Of a stretch of 64,000 nt of DNA, positions 59,902-64,000 are shown one piece after another. Under the pieces are notes generated by a model. It was not told the origin of the DNA. It searched no databases and saw only the letters and a list, made by a program, of their open reading frames with translations. The stretch comes from Stenocarpella maydis. Its lineage: Eukaryota > Ascomycota > Sordariomycetes > Diaporthales > Diaporthaceae. A program made the position numbers and the translations under genes. The stretch covers positions 23,974 through 87,973 of the forward strand of contig NQMI01000177.1 in the NCBI GenBank assembly GCA_002270565.1, read 5' to 3'. Numbering within the stretch: position 1 is the stretch's first letter; every line of letters starts with the position of its first letter.

Positions 59902-61443
59902 TTAGGCCGTGGCCAGGTGCACCGTCCTGGCGACAGTGAACACGTCCCTCGAGTATTCTCCCCCCTCCCTGCCCGTCCCGGAATTCTTCATGCCGCCGAA
60001 GGGGGTCCCAAGCTCCCTGACCAGCCAGCAGTTGACCCACACCAGGCCGGCCTGCAGCTGCTCGCCGACCCTCCTCATCCGGCCCCCGTCGGTGGTCAGC
60101 AACACCGCCGCAAGCCCGTACTCGCTCGAGTTCGCAAGCCGCACGGCGTCCTCCTCGTCCTCGAACGGCACGACCGTGGCCACCGGCCCGAATATCTCGT
60201 CTCGGAGCAGCTCCGAGCCGGCGGGGACATCTGTGAGGATCGCCGGCTTGATCCAGTATCCCCTCTCCTCTCCTGCTCGTATTTCCGGCGGCACCTCTCC
60301 GGTGTTGAACGTCATGCCCTGCCTCTGCGCCATCTCGAGGTAACCCCTGATCTTGGCGTAGTGCTGCGAGCTGACCACAGCGCCCACGGTCTCGCCCACA
60401 CGGTATGTCCTGGCCACGTGCTCGGTAAATGCCGCTACGAACTCGTCGTACGCGCTCTTCTCGACGTATATCCTCGAGCCGCAGAGACATATCTCGCCCT
60501 GGTTCTCAAAGGACGCCATGGCGGCCGTCCTGACCGTCTTCTCCCTGTCGGCGGCCAGCGAGTCGGCAAAGACCAGCGTGGGGTTCTTGCCGCCCAGCTC
60601 CAGGCTGATGTGCTTGTAGATCTGGTGCGCCGTCGCCCTCCGGATGGCGGTGCCGGTCGCGGTGCCGCCGGTGAAGCTGACGCCGCGGATGTCGGGGTGC
60701 GCCACCAGCTCCGAGCCGGTGGTGGCGCCGTCGCCAAAGATGACGTTGATGACGCCGGCCGGCAGTCCCGCGCGCTGGAACACCGACGCGAGCAGGAACG
60801 CGCTGACGCTGGTTACCTCGCTGGGCTTCGCGACGGCGGTGCAGCCGAAGGCCAGGCACGGGGCGATCTTCCAGGTGAGCAGGTAGAGGGGCATGTTCCA
60901 CGGCGAGATGAGGGCAAACACACCCGCGGGGCTGCGGTGCTCGTACGTCAGGGCCACGCCGTCGACCATCCGCGCGGCGGTGGACTCGTGCAGGATGAAG
61001 GTCGAGAAATAGGCAAAGTTGGACACGGCGCGGTCCACCTCGACCCGCGCACGCTCCAGCGTCTTGCCCTGGTCGATGCTCTCCCAGACCGCGAACAGCT
61101 CGCGGTTGGCGGCGATGATGTCGCTGACCTGCCGCAGGTATCTTGACCGTTCGGCCCGGGGTGTCCTGCTCCATGCTGGGAAGGCTGCCTTGGCGGTCTT
61201 GACCGCGTCGTCCACCTCGCCGGCTGATGCACAGGGGACTTTGGCTATGAGCCTCCCTGATCTGGGCTCGAACGAGTCGATGTGTTTTGACGCCTCGGCC
61301 GTCGTGAACTCGTTGCCGGTGAAATGGTGCAGCGTCAGGGGCTGACCGCTGAGTCCTCTGAGCAGGGCGGTGGCTTTCTCGTGTGTGTTGGCGTTCCATA
61401 GCGCCTCAGAGACGGTGCTGCGGACCTGGTGTGTTGAGCCCAT
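59902..61443 (-). CDS. 2-aminomuconate-6-semialdehyde dehydrogenase (ALDH8A1-like)
   Basis: NAD-dependent aldehyde dehydrogenase, 513 residues, intronless. The active-site text NQGEICLCGSRIYVE, with catalytic Cys319, is the signature of the ALDH8A1 / 2-aminomuconate semialdehyde dehydrogenase branch rather than of general aldehyde dehydrogenases. Also visible: SPWNMPLYLLTWKIAPCLAFG, the cofactor motif FTGGTATG, the general base Glu in LELGGKNP, EIFGPVATVVPF and NCWLVRELGTPFGGMKNSG. It oxidises 2-aminomuconate semialdehyde, the product of the decarboxylase encoded 4 kb to the left. The start at 61,443 is the first ATG; about 30 N-terminal residues exceed the animal enzyme. Divergent from the RidA-family gene. 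Confidence 0.9.
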   Translation of the reverse strand: MGSTHQVRSTVSEALWNANTHEKATALLRGLSGQPLTLHHFTGNEFTTAEASKHIDSFEPRSGRLIAKVPCASAGEVDDAVKTAKAAFPAWSRTPRAERSRYLRQVSDIIAANRELFAVWESIDQGKTLERARVEVDRAVSNFAYFSTFILHESTAARMVDGVALTYEHRSPAGVFALISPWNMPLYLLTWKIAPCLAFGCTAVAKPSEVTSVSAFLLASVFQRAGLPAGVINVIFGDGATTGSELVAHPDIRGVSFTGGTATGTAIRRATAHQIYKHISLELGGKNPTLVFADSLAADREKTVRTAAMASFENQGEICLCGSRIYVEKSAYDEFVAAFTEHVARTYRVGETVGAVVSSQHYAKIRGYLEMAQRQGMTFNTGEVPPEIRAGEERGYWIKPAILTDVPAGSELLRDEIFGPVATVVPFEDEEDAVRLANSSEYGLAAVLLTTDGGRMRRVGEQLQAGLVWVNCWLVRELGTPFGGMKNSGTGREGGEYSRDVFTVARTVHLATA

Positions 61444-61893
61444 GGCGATAGGTGGTGGATATGGAGGGGCCAATCTCGGGAGGGGGCAGAGAGTGCGGGC
61501 GCCTGGATGAGCCGCAGTGCTCAGGATCAACGGATCTCAGCCGTGAGCGAGCGTATGCGTTCTTGATACTCCTGCTGGGGACTCCGACAGGACTTCCCTC
61601 AGCCGCCGCCCGTGGCAGATCGCTGTAATGAGCTCTGGGCGCAAGTTCCGCTTCCGTGTGAAGCCAATCGGAAGATCGGGTGGAGGAGGGCGGAAGACGG
61701 ATGTCTGGTGCACCCTCGGCTAACGAACCCCGCCCATGGCCAGATGCACCGAGTACCTAACTAGCTGTGAGTGCTGAAGACCCGGCGCACGGTTTTCTGA
61801 CAACGCTGGGGGGGTTCTCGAACACATCGGGCCCAGAACCAGGCTGCACCGCACTCCCCTCGCCCGAGAAACAGGCGCACAGCAGCTGTGACA
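61444..61893. promoter_or_regulatory. divergent promoter of the dehydrogenase and RidA-family genes
   Basis: 450 bp between the two starts. At 61,651-61,674 CTTCCG and CGGAAG face each other across 12 bases; CGGAAG recurs at 61,691-61,696, followed by CGGATG at 61,698-61,703. These are the hexamers of the nested inverted repeat in the other divergent promoter of the cluster, about 200 bp from both start codons. Candidate sites for a common Zn2Cys6 activator. Confidence 0.55.
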
Positions 61894-62343
61894 ATGGCGC
61901 CCAACGGGACGGGCTACTTCCTCCCAGCAGAGCGTGCCCAAGGGCTCGCAAACTACCCCCACGCACGCGCGGCTCCACCAGCCAGCCGCGTCATCTTCGT
62001 GAGCGGTACATCATCGCGGCGAGGGGATGGGACATACGAAGGATGCGAGACGCTGCCCGACGGCACCCACAGGCTGGACTGCGGCGCGCAGACGGCTGCG
62101 GTCCTGAGCAACATTGAGAGCATCATCCAGGGCGCGACGGACGGCAGGAGCGGCCTGGAGAGCATCGTCGACGCCACCATATTCCTGACGGACATGAAGG
62201 ACTACGCTGCCATGAACGCTGAGTGGAACAAGCGCTGGCCCGACAAGACCAAGGCCCCCGCGAGGACTTGCGTGCAGGTTGCGGCGCTGCCGAGCGACAA
62301 GTTGAATGTCGAGATCAAGTGTCAGGCATTAGTCACCGAGTAG
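61894..62343 (+). CDS. RidA/YjgF-family protein, probable 2-aminomuconate deaminase
   Basis: 149-residue protein of the RidA (YjgF/YER057c/UK114) fold. Recognisable: YPHARAAPPASRVIFVSGTS, NIESIIQGATDGRSGLESIV, ATIFLTDMKDYAAMNAEWNK and the Arg-containing active-site strand PARTCVQVAALPS. Bacterial 2-aminomuconate deaminases (AmnD type) belong to this family, and the position next to the dehydrogenase that makes 2-aminomuconate points to the same reaction here: release of ammonia to give 4-oxalocrotonate. General RidA enamine/imine hydrolysis would be the alternative. ATG at 61,894 is used instead of the in-frame GTG two codons upstream. No intron. Confidence 0.82.
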   Translation: MAPNGTGYFLPAERAQGLANYPHARAAPPASRVIFVSGTSSRRGDGTYEGCETLPDGTHRLDCGAQTAAVLSNIESIIQGATDGRSGLESIVDATIFLTDMKDYAAMNAEWNKRWPDKTKAPARTCVQVAALPSDKLNVEIKCQALVTE

Positions 62344-62741
62344 GACAGCGGTGAGGTTGTGTGTTGGCGCCACCATGGGGAGGACAGGAGTGCCGCTTCA
62401 TCCTGGCCACTGGTTTGAGAAATCACCATCGACAGCGCGGCACGTGTTGCCGTTGCTATGCCTCTTGATGGCTGGTGGCTGTTGGGGGCGGATTGATCGA
62501 CATCAGGGGCATATGTGAAGAAGAGTTGGTCCACGTGTAAGTTCTTCCAAGTATAGCCAGCTGCAGTTTCGAGTGCAACTGACTGACTGACGTCCCATCG
62601 AAATAGTCTGACCACGCTCATCACAGACCTCATCATGGGTAAATCCCCAAGTCGCTCGTGGTTTTCTTTGCCTCTTGCAGTGGATCGAGGTTATAACTTC
62701 CATGTTTCAGGCGCGCATGCTATTATTAATTAAATTCGAAA

Positions 62742-62773
<32 letters not shown>

Positions 62774-62801
62774 GCTCCAGGCCCTCTATATATCCCGATA
62801 G
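62344..62801. other. intergenic region with T/A homopolymer palindrome
   Basis: Short 3' region. At about 62,742-62,774 a run of 14 T is followed by about 19 A, which would fold as a hairpin and is also a likely assembly trouble spot. No gene supported. Confidence 0.6.
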
Positions 62802-63633
62802 TTAATCCCTCGGCCATGTATCATGTATCATAATCTTCAGATAAGACCGGATTATCTGCAACCCATCTTCATAGTCTCCATCCATATTTTGCCATTGCCT
62901 GAAACGTTGCCTTCGCTGCACGTCTAGAGCCAATATCCTCCCTGGTGAGAAACCGCTGCACTCTTTGAACCATTCTAACTCGACTTCGAGGAAGAGATGC
63001 TCCCAGGCCTTGAGCTGAGTCTCGAGCTCGGTCCTGTCGTTCTGAGACATCGCCATGGCCGGGATCAGGGCGCCCGTGTTTACCATCCCCAATGCATTCA
63101 GCATTTCCTTGACATCTTTCATAAAAATGCGGTAATCAGCATGTGCGATGCGCAAACGGACAAGCCCTCGGAGAAAGTAAGCAGGCAATGGGCCTAGCTT
63201 CTGAGACGGGTTGGACATCTCAAGTCCTATGGCGCCGCAATCCCGCCAAGATCTCGACGTCGAGCCCACCCACTGCCATGTTTAATAGTTCCTGTAAGTC
63301 ACGGACTTCTTCTAAAAACATACGAAGGTAGAACAGCCGATCGCACAAGAGCGCACAAACCCGAGGCCCTCCTTTTGAGCCATCTGAAGTGATGGGCATC
63401 TGAGGGCGGGCAGGGAGATGGGCAACCGTTGCGGGCCTGGAGAACTGGAGGAACCCTGTGTAGACCAAATCAACTTGGATACATGGTAGATCGAGCATGT
63501 TTTGTTCGTATTCCGATTGGAGTTCTCGCCCGGTGTGGCAGCCGAAGCCGGCTGGGATCTGTATGCACCGGAAAGCGTTCGACTGCATGTTTATCGCCAT
63601 GGAAGGCGTTGAGAACTGTCCGGCGAATACCAT
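62802..63633 (-). CDS. hypothetical protein, two exons or frameshifted
   Basis: Protein-like text in two frames on the minus strand. Exon 1 (63,633-63,270) starts MVFAGQFSTPSMAINMQSNA and runs through CALLCDRLFYLRMFLEEVRD. Exon 2 (63,226-62,802) reads LEMSNPSQKLGPLPAYFLRG to EDGLQIIRSYLKIMIHDTW. A 43-base intron (GTGGGC...CATAG) would join them in frame to 262 residues, though that is shorter than the other introns here; a frameshift is the alternative. Mostly helical by look, no domain recognised. Both parts end or start without homopolymers. Confidence 0.45.
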
Positions 63634-64000
63634 TTTTGAATATTGTATGCTGGTGTGTTTCCTCTTGTACTTGCATGTTGCAATTGCTAAAATAATGACT
63701 TTACTATGTGTAAGCGTGAGAGATACGCAGCTAGTGCCACGAACAGCATGTACTGTACCTACCTAGGTACCTAATAAGTAGGTAATGTTTGCGGCAACAG
63801 TGCCCCACTTAACGTACCGATGACCCCCCTTGCAAATTCTCTGCTAGAAGAGCGAATGCATTGTCTTTGAATCGAAAAAAAAATAAAAGTGAAATATCCA
63901 AACAATTAGCATTGACTCTTTTAAAATGACTTATACTTCATCTAAACACTCCAATATTTATTGGCTCCTGATACCCACACCACAGTGCCACTTGTTACAA
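63634..64000. other. right-edge intergenic sequence
   Basis: Contains a perfect TACCTAGGTA palindrome (63,760-63,769) followed by AAGTAGGTA, and an A-run at about 63,876-63,886. No gene supported. Confidence 0.5.

Noticed and set aside
59881..61146. 421-codon forward ORF
   Set aside because: Antisense of the aldehyde dehydrogenase, which carries a full family signature.

Overview
The window reads as nuclear DNA of a filamentous ascomycete (Pezizomycotina, most likely a Sordariomycete; species not recognised). Reasons: GC-rich genes with 0-7 short introns of mostly 45-160 bp and GT..AG ends; fungal gene families (class II-type peroxidase, DHA14 drug transporter, GH2 mannosidase B, cytochrome P450, nitrilase, S10 carboxypeptidase); and a 27-kb A+T-rich block full of transposon relics whose decay is by C/T and G/A transitions, as expected of repeat-induced point mutation (RIP).

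Layout. (1) 1-17,924, left GC-rich arm: secreted peroxidase (cut by the window edge), TLC-domain membrane protein plus a second membrane ORF in the same frame after one TAG, MFS transporter, beta-mannosidase, Rab4-like GTPase with a long insert, nitrilase with a broken frame, 7-TM membrane protein, and a P450 with an in-frame TAG in its membrane anchor. (2) About 18,000-36,690: strongly A+T-rich repeat block holding a 5.1-kb Ty1/copia element with 205-bp LTRs and a 5-bp target duplication, a tRNA-derived SINE-like fragment, a 540-bp repeat family, a short LTR pair and a 1.85-kb Fot1/pogo transposon with TIRs and TA target duplication. (3) 36,689-45,120: a large, less decayed Helitron-type element (Rep plus PIF1-like helicase) bounded by an inverted terminal sequence. 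(4) 45,140-64,000, right GC-rich arm: BAHD-like acyltransferase, S10 carboxypeptidase, small 2-TM protein, aldo-keto reductase, then a catabolic cluster.

The most interesting content is 54,759-62,343. Four genes together encode the meta-cleavage route for 3-hydroxyanthranilate, the aromatic part of tryptophan/kynurenine: 3-hydroxyanthranilate 3,4-dioxygenase, ACMS decarboxylase, 2-aminomuconate-semialdehyde dehydrogenase (ALDH8A1-like) and a RidA-family protein fitting 2-aminomuconate deaminase. They form two divergent pairs, with one gene for a disordered protein between them. Both divergent promoters carry CTTCCG...CGGAAG inverted pairs plus CGGATG, suggesting one shared Zn2Cys6-type regulator; that regulator is not in the window.

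Limits: exon borders were placed by eye from splice signals and family alignment from memory; repeat borders were found by reading. Single Ns at 20,784 and 27,196 mark unresolved assembly positions.
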